Below, one piece after another: positions 47,544 through 56,748 of a DNA stretch of 64,000 nt. Every line of letters begins with the position of its first letter. Within the stretch, counting starts at the first letter, position 1. Under the pieces are notes generated by a model. It was not told the origin of the DNA, searched no databases, and was given only the letters and a program-made list of their open reading frames with translations. Both the position numbers and the translations under genes were made by a program. The stretch lies in assembly GCA_902590505.1 (NCBI GenBank), contig CACIWZ010000001.1:124001-188000 (forward strand), written 5' to 3'. The DNA comes from an uncultured Pelagibacteraceae bacterium (GTDB lineage: Bacteria > Pseudomonadota > Alphaproteobacteria > Pelagibacterales > Pelagibacteraceae).

Positions 47544-48155
47544 ATGAGTCGAGATTTCGAAGAAAAAATGAATAGCCTTATACCAATGGTAGTTGAACAA
47601 ACTAATAAAGGTGAGAGAGCTTATGACATTTACTCAAGATTATTAAAAGAAAGAATAGTTTTTTTAGTTGGACCAGTTAATGATGCAGTTGCCTCATTAG
47701 TTACAGCGCAACTATTATTTTTAGAGTCAGAAAATCCAAATAAAGAAATCAGTTTTTATATTAATAGCCCAGGGGGCCTTGTAACTGCAGGTTTAGGTAT
47801 TTATGACACTATGCAATATATTAATTCACCAGTATCGACATTATGTATTGGCCAAGCTTCATCTATGGGATCATTTTTACTATCAGCTGGTGAAAAGGGT
47901 AAGCGGTATTCATTACCTAATTCAAGAATTATGGTTCATCAACCCTCTGCAGGTTTCCAAGGTCAAGCAACGGATATTCAAATTCATGCTAAAGAAATTT
48001 TATCCTTAAAAGAGAGGTTAAATAAAATTTATTCAAAACATACCGGTAAGTCATTAGCTGAAATTTCAGACGCTCTTGAGAGAGACAACTTCATGACTGC
48101 AGAAGAAGCTAAAAAATTTGGTTTGATAGACTCTGTTGTGGAGAAACGAAAATAA
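47544..48155 (+). CDS. clpP: ATP-dependent Clp protease proteolytic subunit
   Basis: Serine protease chamber that works with ClpX. The ATG at 47544 (203 residues) is preferred to the in-frame TTG at 47529. Catalytic Ser107 (GQASSMGS), His132 (MVHQPSAG) and the Asp near the C-terminus are present. It is downstream of tig and upstream of clpX. Confidence 0.96.
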   Translation: MSRDFEEKMNSLIPMVVEQTNKGERAYDIYSRLLKERIVFLVGPVNDAVASLVTAQLLFLESENPNKEISFYINSPGGLVTAGLGIYDTMQYINSPVSTLCIGQASSMGSFLLSAGEKGKRYSLPNSRIMVHQPSAGFQGQATDIQIHAKEILSLKERLNKIYSKHTGKSLAEISDALERDNFMTAEEAKKFGLIDSVVEKRK

Positions 48156-48234
48156 GTAACAATATCTAGTTATTACTACAACTTCAGCTTGATATACAAA
48201 TATTACACAATTATATTAAATATATTGATTCGAT

Positions 48235-49488
48235 ATGTCAGAAAAAAATAATAAAAATATTTTATATTGTTCATTTTGCGGTAAAAGCCAGCATGAAGTA
48301 AGAAAGTTAATAGCTGGTCCAACTGTTTTTATTTGTGATGAATGTGTTGAGCTTTGTATGGATATTATCAAAGAAGAAAACAAAAGTTCTTTGGTAAAAC
48401 ATCAAGATGGCGTGCCGTCACCTAAAGAAATATGTAGTGTTTTGGATGATTATGTTATTGGCCAGAAATTAGCTAAAGAGATTTTATCAGTTGCTGTACA
48501 CAATCATTACAAAAGATTAAACCATGAAACAAAAAATAACAAAGATGTGGAATTATCAAAATCCAATATATTATTAGTTGGTCCAACGGGTTGTGGTAAA
48601 ACTTTACTTGCACAAACACTAGCAAGAATATTAGATGTTCCCTTTACTATGGCTGATGCTACAACACTTACTGAAGCAGGCTATGTAGGTGAAGATGTTG
48701 AAAATATCATTTTAAAACTCTTACAATCAGCTGACTACAATGTAGAAAAAGCACAAAGAGGAATAGTTTATATTGATGAGGTAGACAAGATTAGTAGAAA
48801 GTCTGAGAACCCATCTATTACTAGAGACGTATCAGGTGAAGGTGTGCAACAAGCTCTTTTAAAGATCATGGAAGGAACAGTAGCAAGTGTTCCACCTCAA
48901 GGCGGAAGAAAACACCCTCAACAAGAGTTTTTACAAGTTGATACTACTAATATTTTATTTATTTGTGGAGGCGCTTTTGCAGGTTTAGATAAAGTAATCG
49001 ACAGCAGGGGTAAAGGAAGCTCAATTGGTTTTGGAGCTAAAGTAAAGAACTATAAAGAACAACCGCTTTCCGAGATAATGAAGATGTTAGAACCTGAAGA
49101 TCTAATTAAATATGGTTTAATACCTGAATTTATCGGAAGGATGCCAATAATTGCAACATTGGACGATTTAGACGAAAAATCTTTAGTCAAAATTCTTAAA
49201 GAACCTAAAAATTCTTTAATAAAACAATATCAAAGATTATTTGAATTTGAAAATGTAGAGCTAGAATTTAAAGATGAGGCAATCTCAGAAATTGCAAAAA
49301 AAGCTATTAGTAAAAAAACAGGGGCTAGAGGACTTAGATCTATTTTAGAAAATATTTTATTAAAAACTATGTTTGAACTTCCAGATATGGAAAATGTGAT
49401 AAAAGTTACTGTGGATAGTGCTGCAGTAAGAGGTGTTACAGAACCCATTGTCACATACGGCAAAAAAACATCAACATCAGTAGCGTAA
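48235..49488 (+). CDS. clpX: ClpX unfoldase
   Basis: AAA+ ring that unfolds substrates and feeds them to ClpP. It has 417 residues. The zinc-binding domain has CSFC and CDEC pairs ([25 protein letters not shown]), Walker A is GPTGCGKT, the ClpP-binding IGF loop is SSIGFGAKV, and the sensor region ends in [12 protein letters not shown]. It follows clpP after a 79-base gap with no obvious terminator. Confidence 0.97.
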   Translation: MSEKNNKNILYCSFCGKSQHEVRKLIAGPTVFICDECVELCMDIIKEENKSSLVKHQDGVPSPKEICSVLDDYVIGQKLAKEILSVAVHNHYKRLNHETKNNKDVELSKSNILLVGPTGCGKTLLAQTLARILDVPFTMADATTLTEAGYVGEDVENIILKLLQSADYNVEKAQRGIVYIDEVDKISRKSENPSITRDVSGEGVQQALLKIMEGTVASVPPQGGRKHPQQEFLQVDTTNILFICGGAFAGLDKVIDSRGKGSSIGFGAKVKNYKEQPLSEIMKMLEPEDLIKYGLIPEFIGRMPIIATLDDLDEKSLVKILKEPKNSLIKQYQRLFEFENVELEFKDEAISEIAKKAISKKTGARGLRSILENILLKTMFELPDMENVIKVTVDSAAVRGVTEPIVTYGKKTSTSVA

Positions 49489-49538
49489 TCAAAATTTGTT
49501 CCTTGAAATTATGATAATAATTGTCATATTAAACATAT

Positions 49539-51923
49539 ATGAGAACTACTTATTTAAAACCACTTCTACCACTTAGAGACATAGTCATATTTCCATCTAT
49601 GGTCGTCCCTTTATTTGTAGGGCGAGATAAATCAATTAAAGCTCTTCAGGAAGTAATGAAGGCAGATAAGTCGATTGTTTTAATTACTCAAAAAAATTCA
49701 GAGATCGATGACCCTAATGAAAAGGACTTGTATCAATATGGATGCCTAAGTAAAGTTTTGCAACTTTTAAAACTGCCAGATGGAACTGTGAAAGTTCTTG
49801 TAGAGGGAGAAAAAAGAGTAAAAATTTTAAAACATAAAACTGACACAGATTATTTAACCTGTGAAGTAGAACTAGTTGAAGATAAAAATATTTCAAAAGA
49901 TCTTGATCAACTAGCCCAAGGGCTTGTAAAGAAATTTGAAAGATTGCAGGTTTTAAATAAAAAAGATTTAGCCGAGGGATCAAATAATTTAAGAAATTTA
50001 AAAGACTCAGTTCAGATAGCAAACAACATCTCAGCCAACTTAAATATTCAAATTTTTGAAAAACAAGAATTATTAGAAATAACAGACCTAAAGAAAAGAT
50101 TAGAAAAAATCCATTCTTTTATAGAAAAAGAGACAAGCGTATTATCTGTTGAAAAGAAAATACGAGGAAGGGTTAAAAATCAAATGGAAAAAACCCAGAG
50201 GGAATACTATTTAAACGAGCAACTTAAAGCTATCCAAAAAGAACTTGGAGAAATTGACGAAGGTAAAGATGAACTATCGTCATTATCTAAAGCCATTTCA
50301 GAGGCAAAAATGCCAAAATTAGCTAAAGAAAAATGCCTCTCTGAATTGAAAAAATTAAAGTCTATGAGCCCCATGTCTGCTGAAGCGACAGTAGTTAGAA
50401 ATTATTTAGACTGGATGACAGAATTACCATGGTCAAATAAATCAAAAATTAACACTAATTTGAATGACGCTCAAAAAATTTTAGATGAGGATCATTATGG
50501 TTTGGAAAAAGTAAAAGAAAGAATAATTGAATTTTTAGCAGTTCAAAAAAGAATACAAAAAATGAAAGGTCCTATTTTATGTTTGGTCGGTCCCCCAGGT
50601 GTTGGAAAAACGTCTTTAGGAAAATCAATCGCTAAAGCAACTAATAGAAAATTTATAAGAATTTCTTTAGGGGGAATAAGAGATGAAGCTGAAATCAGAG
50701 GTCACAGAAGAACATACATTGGCTCGCTTCCTGGAAAAATTATTCAGATGATGAAAAAGGCTGGAACAAAAAATCCACTTTTTTTATTAGATGAGATAGA
50801 TAAAGTAGGAAATGATTACAGAGGCGATCCTTCCTCCGCATTATTAGAAGCGTTAGACCCCGAGCAAAATAAAGAATTCAATGACCATTATTTAGAAGTT
50901 GATTATGATTTATCAGATGTAATGTTTGTAACAACAGCCAATACTTTGAACATTCTTCCTCCTCTACTTGATAGAATGGAAGTTATAAGACTTTCTGGAT
51001 ATACCGAGGACGAAAAATTAAATATTTCTCAAAAATTTTTAATTCCCAACCAAAGTAAAAATAATGGGTTAAAAAAGGAGGAATGGACAATAGATGAGAA
51101 CATTATTAGAAAAATAATAAGACATTACACAAGAGAGTCAGGAGTACGAAATCTTGAAAGAGAGATTTCAAAAATTGCGAGAAAACTAGTCAAGAAAATT
51201 GATAATAAAGAAAAGGTTAACAACCCAATTAATGAAAAAGACTTAAAAGATTTACTTGGAGTTCAAAAATTTAATTACGGAGAGATAGAGGAAGAGAATA
51301 GAGTTGGAGTAGTAACAGGTTTAGCTTGGACAGAAGTTGGTGGAGAAATTTTAAAAATTGAGTCAGCCATAATGCCAGGAAAAGGAAAAATGCAAATAAC
51401 TGGTAAACTAGGCGATGTTATGCAAGAGTCTGTAAAGGCAGCTAAATCTTACATAAGATCAAAAAGTTTAGATTTTGGAATAATTCCACCAATCTTTGAC
51501 AAAAAAGATTTCCATATTCACGTTCCAGAGGGAGCAACTCCAAAAGACGGACCATCTGCTGGTGTTGGAATGGTTACTTCTATAATTTCTGCAATTACAG
51601 AAATTCCGGTAAATAAAAATGTTGCGATGACAGGCGAAATTACCTTAAGAGGTTTGGTTCTTCCAATAGGCGGTCTCAAAGAAAAACTTCTTGCAGCTCA
51701 CAGAGCTGGTATTAAAAAAGTATTAATACCTGAAGAAAATAAAAAGGATTTAGTTGAGGTGCCAAAAACAATACTAAATAACATTGAAATCATTCCAGTC
51801 AAAAATGTGGATGAAGTATTAAAAGTTGCTCTAATTAAACCGTTAAAAAGAGTAGAGTGGGTAGAAGTTGACCAGATGAGTAAAAAAGGCAAGGATAAAA
51901 AAGAAGAACTTAGCACGCATTAG
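49539..51923 (+). CDS. lon: Lon protease
   Basis: ATP-dependent protease for damaged and regulatory proteins. It has 794 residues. N-terminal LAN domain (1-200), Walker A GPPGVGKTSL (351-360), and the protease domain with the Ser673-Lys716 dyad (PKDGPSAG and GGLKEKL). In many Alphaproteobacteria hupB follows; here a convergent glycosyltransferase gene lies 12 bases away. Confidence 0.97.
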   Translation: MRTTYLKPLLPLRDIVIFPSMVVPLFVGRDKSIKALQEVMKADKSIVLITQKNSEIDDPNEKDLYQYGCLSKVLQLLKLPDGTVKVLVEGEKRVKILKHKTDTDYLTCEVELVEDKNISKDLDQLAQGLVKKFERLQVLNKKDLAEGSNNLRNLKDSVQIANNISANLNIQIFEKQELLEITDLKKRLEKIHSFIEKETSVLSVEKKIRGRVKNQMEKTQREYYLNEQLKAIQKELGEIDEGKDELSSLSKAISEAKMPKLAKEKCLSELKKLKSMSPMSAEATVVRNYLDWMTELPWSNKSKINTNLNDAQKILDEDHYGLEKVKERIIEFLAVQKRIQKMKGPILCLVGPPGVGKTSLGKSIAKATNRKFIRISLGGIRDEAEIRGHRRTYIGSLPGKIIQMMKKAGTKNPLFLLDEIDKVGNDYRGDPSSALLEALDPEQNKEFNDHYLEVDYDLSDVMFVTTANTLNILPPLLDRMEVIRLSGYTEDEKLNISQKFLIPNQSKNNGLKKEEWTIDENIIRKIIRHYTRESGVRNLEREISKIARKLVKKIDNKEKVNNPINEKDLKDLLGVQKFNYGEIEEENRVGVVTGLAWTEVGGEILKIESAIMPGKGKMQITGKLGDVMQESVKAAKSYIRSKSLDFGIIPPIFDKKDFHIHVPEGATPKDGPSAGVGMVTSIISAITEIPVNKNVAMTGEITLRGLVLPIGGLKEKLLAAHRAGIKKVLIPEENKKDLVEVPKTILNNIEIIPVKNVDEVLKVALIKPLKRVEWVEVDQMSKKGKDKKEELSTH

Positions 51924-51935
51924 TTAAATTAATTT

Positions 51936-52826
51936 CTAATCTAACCATTCTTTGTAGTTATCAATATTTGACGAGATAAATTTTGGTAACTGGTCTAAAT
52001 CAATTTTTTTTAAAACTGATTTTCCTGACCATTTATAACTTCTCATATCAACATTATGGTCGTACATTACTCTTTTTTCAGAAATTAATTTTTTTAAGTC
52101 ATTAATTTTAAGCCCACTTTCCTCAAATTCATAATGATGAGCAAAATTTAATAATTTCTTTTCTAGTTCTTCTGGAGTTCTCAAACAGGTAAAATGCCAG
52201 CCACCGTTTTTAATATGTAATAAATTTGAGTATTTTTTTTTTGAAAAAAAAGTGTCAATTCTCCATAAAGGATACTTTCTTCCTTTTACATTCCTAAGCC
52301 ATTGAGGTGAAATAAAATTTTTCTTTTTTACTGCTTTGGTTCCTTGCCAATTATAATTCTCATAAAGCAAATTGAATTTATAATAAAACATTTTTTGTTC
52401 AAAAATTGCGATATTATTTTGTATTTTTGAAAGATCCACTACTTCTAAATTAGGAATTTCATCTAGATCACTGATAAATATTAAGTCGTCTTCATGAGCA
52501 GCATTAAGTCCTTTATTCAAATTTTCTCTTTGGTAATAATCTCTAGCCATACCGTTTAAAATAAGCTTTTCTGCTCTTCTATTTTTAGAGTCATTGTCAC
52601 TTAATTTTAAAATATTTTCTGGATGCTGATCTACAACAATGTAAATAATCTTATCCTCAAATTTTTTAAATTTATTAATATCAAACTGAAGTTTCTTTTT
52701 ACTTCCATTATGTGTGTAAGTGGCCTCAGTAATAACGAATTTTTTGACAAAATTATTTAGAACATTTAGCCTTAAATCTAGAAGTAAATCCTCATCAAAA
52801 TACATAAAGCAGTCATAAATGTTCAT
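51936..52826 (-). CDS. Glycosyltransferase family 17
   Basis: Resembles GT17 beta-1,4-N-acetylglucosaminyltransferases (the eukaryotic MGAT3 family). It has 296 residues from the ATG at 52826 (MNIYDCFMYFDEDLLLDLRLNVL), a better start than that at 52865. The family features are clear: VKKFVITEATYTHNGSKK, the acidic donor-binding motif FISDLDEIPN, and WRIDTF and GGWHFTCLRTPEEL. No signal peptide or membrane segment, so cytoplasmic. The true sugar and acceptor are unknown. It is divergent from the fusion enzyme, 53 bases away, suggesting a joint glycan role. Confidence 0.82.
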   Translation of the reverse strand: MNIYDCFMYFDEDLLLDLRLNVLNNFVKKFVITEATYTHNGSKKKLQFDINKFKKFEDKIIYIVVDQHPENILKLSDNDSKNRRAEKLILNGMARDYYQRENLNKGLNAAHEDDLIFISDLDEIPNLEVVDLSKIQNNIAIFEQKMFYYKFNLLYENYNWQGTKAVKKKNFISPQWLRNVKGRKYPLWRIDTFFSKKKYSNLLHIKNGGWHFTCLRTPEELEKKLLNFAHHYEFEESGLKINDLKKLISEKRVMYDHNVDMRSYKWSGKSVLKKIDLDQLPKFISSNIDNYKEWLD

Positions 52827-52879
52827 GATATTTGAGTTATAATAAAATATAATATAAGTAAACATTAATTAAAAAACAT

Positions 52880-55423
52880 ATGAAGAAAAAAATCATAATT
52901 ACTGGTGGTTTAGGATATATAGGCACTGAATTATGTAAACTATATTCAGGTGTAAGCTGGCATCATAATATTTATGTAATCGATAACAGGTTTATCTCAG
53001 AAAGAGTTAATCAATTAAGAAATTGGAATATTGAATTTATCCATGGAGATATACTAGATAAAAATTTAGTTGAAAAAATTTTTAAAGATGCAGATGTTGT
53101 GCATCACCTTGCTGGCGTAACTGATGTTCCTAGGACAAAAAGTGAATCTTCTTCTACAAAAGATGATAAAATAAAAATTGTTGGTGAAAAAGGGACACAG
53201 AATATTTTAGATGTGATTACTAAAAAATGTAAAATAATTTTTCCCTCTACTCATGTTGTTTATGAGGGGGTAAATGAGGTAAGGAAAAATATAAAAGAGA
53301 ATGAAAAAACGCAGCCTGTTTTATCTTATTCATCTTCAAAAGCATTTAACGAAGCTCAACTAAAGGAGTCAGGTAAAAATTATATTATACTAAGATTAGG
53401 ATCAGTTTATGGTTATTCCTCTGACACAATGCGTATTGATATAATGCCTAATTTATTTTCAAAAATTGCATCACAAAATGGGACCTTAAAGCTTTTCGCT
53501 GGAGGAAGACAAATAAAAAGCCTAGTTCCTTTAATTGATGTAGCTAGATGTTTTAAATTTATGGAAGAAAAAGAAAATTTTAACTCAGAGATTTTTAACT
53601 TAACAAAAGACACTTTAACAGTGAAAGAAGTTGCAGAAATTTGTAAAAAACATAACCCAAGAATTAGATTACAAGAAACAAACGATGAAGTCCCAAATCT
53701 TGGGTTTTCACTATCAAACAAAAAACTATTAAATACTGGTTTTCAATTTTTATATGGAATTGACGAATGCATAAAAGAGATGATCCAAAAATGGTCAAAA
53801 CAAAATATTAGTAAAGAATTAGAGTATGTTAGAGATGGAGAAGACCTTTTCATAGATAAAAGGGGCATGATAAGCAATCATGAGCTAACTGAGCCTATAA
53901 ATTTGATAGGCCTTATAGACTCAAAAAAAGGCACTATCAGAGCAAATCATTATCACCCACAGCAAGAACAAAAATGTTTGTTTACTAAAGGACAAATTAT
54001 TGAAGTTTTCCAAGATATTATAAATCCTAATTCTCCAAAAATTACACAAGTTGTTAATGCTGGCCAACTTTCAGTAATTAAACCCAATGTTGCCCACACT
54101 ATGGTGTTTTCAAAAGACACAACGTTTTTAAATTTAGTAAGAGGTGAAAGAGACCACGATAATTATGGAATTACCCACACAATTAAACATGTTTTTGTCG
54201 ATGAAGAAGAAAAAAACTTATTATTGAAATATTATAAATTCGATTGCAGATCATGTGGAAATACAAATTTAAAAAGAGTTGTATCTCTAGGTTACCAACC
54301 ACTTGCCAACAATCTTCTTAAAAAGAGAAATGAAAAATGTGAATTATATCCATTAGAGGTAAACTACTGTGATAAATGTTATAACTGTCAGCTATCAATA
54401 TCTGTAGATCCTAAAAAAATGTTTTCAAACTATCTTTATACTTCTTCAACATCAAAGATATTTAGAAATCATTTTGTTGATGCATCAAAAAAGTATATTA
54501 AAGAGCTTAAATTAAAAAAAAAATCTTACATAATTGACATTGGAAGTAATGATGGAGTTGCACTTAAGCCTTTTTTAGATCAAGGATTTAAGAAAATCTT
54601 AGGCATAGAACCAGCTAAAAATTTAGCAAAATTAGCCAATAAAAATAAAATCAAAACTTTGAATGGTTTCTTAAATAAAAAGAATATTAAAAAAATTAAA
54701 AAAAATGCAGATTTAATCTTAGCATCAAATGTTTTTGCTCATTCAGATGAATTAAAAGAAATGGCTGAGTGCATGTTTAAGCTGTTGAATAAGAAAGGAA
54801 CTATTGTAATAGAAGTACAATATTTGATGAATACATTAAAAGATTTAACTTTTGATAACATATATCACGAACATTATAATTATTGGTCATTAACTTCTCT
54901 GGTAAATTTTTTTAATAGATTTGAAGGCAAAATATTTAGATCAGAAAGAGTTAACACACATGGTGGCTCATTAAGAGTATACATTAAAAAAGATAAAAAA
55001 GTAAAAATTGAGCAAAGTGTGAAACTCATGCTTAAAGAAGAGGAGAAGTTTGGAATAAAAAATTTTCAAACTTACAAAGAGTTTGGTGAAAAGGTTTATA
55101 AAATAAGAGAAAATGTGAGAAGAAATATTAAAAAACTTAAAAATAATAACAGTTTAATTATCGGTTACGGCGCACCTGCTAAAGCTACTACTGCTCTTAA
55201 CTTTTTTGGAATTTCTAAAGAAATTGACTTTATTGTTGAGGACAACAAGCTTAAACATAATAAATTTATACCAGGGGTTAAAATTCCAATTAAAAATAAA
55301 TTACAAATTAAAAATAAAAAGAATACGCTTATAGTTCTAGCGTGGAATTTTTATAAAGATATTAAAAAAAATAACTCTAGTCTTTCAGAAAATATTATTA
55401 ATATTAAAGATTTAGAAAACTAA
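52880..55423 (+). CDS. Three-part fusion: NAD-dependent epimerase/dehydratase, cupin, sugar C-methyltransferase
   Basis: 847 residues made of three recognisable parts in one open frame. Residues 1-310 are an extended SDR epimerase/dehydratase with GGLGYIG (9-15) and Tyr150-xxx-Lys154. Residues about 330-445 are a cupin with HYHPQQEQ (357-364) and a following histidine (PNVAHT), resembling the cupin of CapF-type SDR-cupin enzymes. Residues about 455-847 are a sugar-type C-methyltransferase: CxxC pairs at 456/459 and 497/500, SAM loop IDIGSNDG (552-559), EHYNYW (664-669) and GYGAPAKATT (762-771). It probably makes and C-methylates a deoxysugar nucleotide, substrate unknown. Confidence 0.88.
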   Translation: MKKKIIITGGLGYIGTELCKLYSGVSWHHNIYVIDNRFISERVNQLRNWNIEFIHGDILDKNLVEKIFKDADVVHHLAGVTDVPRTKSESSSTKDDKIKIVGEKGTQNILDVITKKCKIIFPSTHVVYEGVNEVRKNIKENEKTQPVLSYSSSKAFNEAQLKESGKNYIILRLGSVYGYSSDTMRIDIMPNLFSKIASQNGTLKLFAGGRQIKSLVPLIDVARCFKFMEEKENFNSEIFNLTKDTLTVKEVAEICKKHNPRIRLQETNDEVPNLGFSLSNKKLLNTGFQFLYGIDECIKEMIQKWSKQNISKELEYVRDGEDLFIDKRGMISNHELTEPINLIGLIDSKKGTIRANHYHPQQEQKCLFTKGQIIEVFQDIINPNSPKITQVVNAGQLSVIKPNVAHTMVFSKDTTFLNLVRGERDHDNYGITHTIKHVFVDEEEKNLLLKYYKFDCRSCGNTNLKRVVSLGYQPLANNLLKKRNEKCELYPLEVNYCDKCYNCQLSISVDPKKMFSNYLYTSSTSKIFRNHFVDASKKYIKELKLKKKSYIIDIGSNDGVALKPFLDQGFKKILGIEPAKNLAKLANKNKIKTLNGFLNKKNIKKIKKNADLILASNVFAHSDELKEMAECMFKLLNKKGTIVIEVQYLMNTLKDLTFDNIYHEHYNYWSLTSLVNFFNRFEGKIFRSERVNTHGGSLRVYIKKDKKVKIEQSVKLMLKEEEKFGIKNFQTYKEFGEKVYKIRENVRRNIKKLKNNNSLIIGYGAPAKATTALNFFGISKEIDFIVEDNKLKHNKFIPGVKIPIKNKLQIKNKKNTLIVLAWNFYKDIKKNNSSLSENIINIKDLEN

Positions 55424-55953
55424 TGATTAGTAACTAAACTTTTCCATATTTCAAAAATATTTCTTATACTTTCAAAAAAATAATTCAGATAGTATTCAGA
55501 TGCAGGAAGATAAGAAATGATGAAATTTTGAGAAAAATATAATATACGCGAGAATGCAATCACTAAAAATATGAATACAATTAATGAATTATAGAATCCG
55601 AACGAAATTTTTTCCTTTTCAATTTTATTAGTTGCCTTTACAGGTCTTGTATCATTTATTTTAATACCATGTTTCTTTGCAAGATATTCTGGAGAGTATA
55701 GACTTATTTCTCTCGGTTTCTTTACAATGTTTTTTTTGGTTTTTTTTGGTTTTTGTATTGTTGGTTGAACAGGTTGAGATTTTGATATCGTTTTTTTTGG
55801 CTTAGAAGTAACTGGAGTTTTTTTAATTTCATTTAGAGGATATTGTCTCCACTTATTCCCACAAGAGCCACATTGAACCATTCTTCCAGAGACAGTTATT
55901 GCATTATCTGGAACAACAAATTTTTTACCGCATGAATTACAACTTAAAATCAT
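55420..55953 (-). CDS. Zinc-ribbon membrane protein (MJ0042 type)
   Basis: Function unknown. It has 177 residues. An N-terminal zinc ribbon with two CxxC pairs (LSCNSCGKKF and VQCGSCGNKW) is followed by a Lys/Pro-rich linker (about 45-100), a short EYLAKKHGI-containing segment and one transmembrane helix (about 118-140). This is the pattern of MJ0042-family proteins, which often act as small membrane-linked sensors or scaffolds in Alphaproteobacteria. CTAA at 55420-55423 serves as stop for both this gene and the fusion. Confidence 0.72.
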   Translation of the reverse strand: MILSCNSCGKKFVVPDNAITVSGRMVQCGSCGNKWRQYPLNEIKKTPVTSKPKKTISKSQPVQPTIQKPKKTKKNIVKKPREISLYSPEYLAKKHGIKINDTRPVKATNKIEKEKISFGFYNSLIVFIFLVIAFSRILYFSQNFIISYLPASEYYLNYFFESIRNIFEIWKSLVTNH

Positions 55954-56053
55954 ACAAATTCAATAATACCGGTATTTATATAAATTACACTACAATTTAA
56001 ATACTTTTTTACTTTATAAAGTTTTTATTGTATATCTCGGTTTTATTTAATTA

Positions 56054-56129
56054 GGGCGGTTAGCTCAGTTGGTAGAGCATCTCGTTTACACCGAGAGGGT
56101 CATAGGTTCGAGTCCTTTACCGCCCACCA
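56054..56129 (+). tRNA. tRNA-Val (anticodon UAC)
   Basis: 76 bases. Acceptor GGGCGGT/ACCGCCC, D stem GCTC/GAGC, anticodon stem TCTCG/CGAGA with TAC at 56087-56089, and encoded CCA at 56127-56129. The T stem ATAGG/CCTTT contains one T-T mismatch, which is unusual but leaves the fold intact. It is eight bases upstream of tRNA-Asp and probably cotranscribed. Confidence 0.96.
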
Positions 56130-56137
56130 TTAAATAA

Positions 56138-56215
56138 GGGGGTGTAGCTCAGCTTGGTTAGAGCGCCTGCCTGTCACGCAGGAGGTCGCGGGTTCGAGTC
56201 CCGTCACTCCCGCCA
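56138..56215 (+). tRNA. tRNA-Asp (anticodon GUC)
   Basis: 78 bases. Acceptor GGGGGTG/CACTCCC with one G-U pair, anticodon stem CCTGC/GCAGG with GTC at 56173-56175, discriminator G, and an encoded CCA at 56213-56215. The matching synthetase gene aspS is at 18898. Confidence 0.97.
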
Positions 56216-56379
56216 CTAGTTGATAATCGTTTTCATCTAGAAAGTTATAAATCAACAACTATCAATCAACAATAATGCTTCCTTCTGTCCTGTACTCTTT
56301 AGTAATAAATGCTATAAAGAATTATTATTAATATAAGAATCCTTAAACCACGGTATTAAGGTAGATATTAATAAAAAAC
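56216..56379. other. Intergenic region before the nuo operon
   Basis: At 164 bases this is the longest gap in the window. It must hold the nuo promoter or pass transcription on from the tRNAs. I see no strong -35/-10 pair; the best -10-like string is TATAAA near 56312. Its 3' part has a dyad described separately. No terminator hairpin follows the tRNAs. Confidence 0.4.
56341..56361. promoter_or_regulatory. Dyad symmetry in the nuoA leader
   Basis: CCTTAA, nine bases, TTAAGG forms a perfect 6-base inverted repeat, with further partial symmetry (ACC/GGT) inside. It ends 18 bases before the nuoA ATG. It could be an operator or an RNA hairpin near the ribosome-binding region; the sequence does not decide between them. 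Confidence 0.3.
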
Positions 56380-56748
56380 ATGATTTATAATTTTTTAACA
56401 GATTACTTATCAATAATAATTTTTTTATTTATTGCTTTGTTTTTAAGCATTGGTTTTATTGTGGCTAACTTTTTAGCCTCTCCATCTAATCCGGACCCAG
56501 AAAAATTATCTGCCTATGAATGTGGTTTTGAGGCATTTGATGACTCTAGAATGGAATTTGACGTGAGGTTTTATTTAGTTGCAATCTTATTTATAATTTT
56601 TGACTTAGAAATTGCTTTTCTTTTCCCATGGGCAATATCTTTAGGAAGCTTAGGTGCTTTAGGTTTTTGGTCTATGATGGTTTTCTTAGGAATTTTAACA
56701 ATTGGTTTTATTTATGAGTGGAAAAAAGGAGCTTTAGAATGGGAATAA
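56380..56748 (+). CDS. nuoA: NADH dehydrogenase I subunit A (NuoA/ND3)
   Basis: Three-helix membrane subunit near the quinone site of Complex I. It has 122 residues. The loop [20 protein letters not shown] with its conserved cysteine, and helix [16 protein letters not shown], identify it. It opens the nuo operon and overlaps nuoB by ten bases. Confidence 0.96.
   Translation: MIYNFLTDYLSIIIFLFIALFLSIGFIVANFLASPSNPDPEKLSAYECGFEAFDDSRMEFDVRFYLVAILFIIFDLEIAFLFPWAISLGSLGALGFWSMMVFLGILTIGFIYEWKKGALEWE

Noticed and set aside
51924-51935. Intrinsic terminator between lon and the GT17 gene
   Set aside because: The 12-base gap is A/T only with no GC-rich stem.
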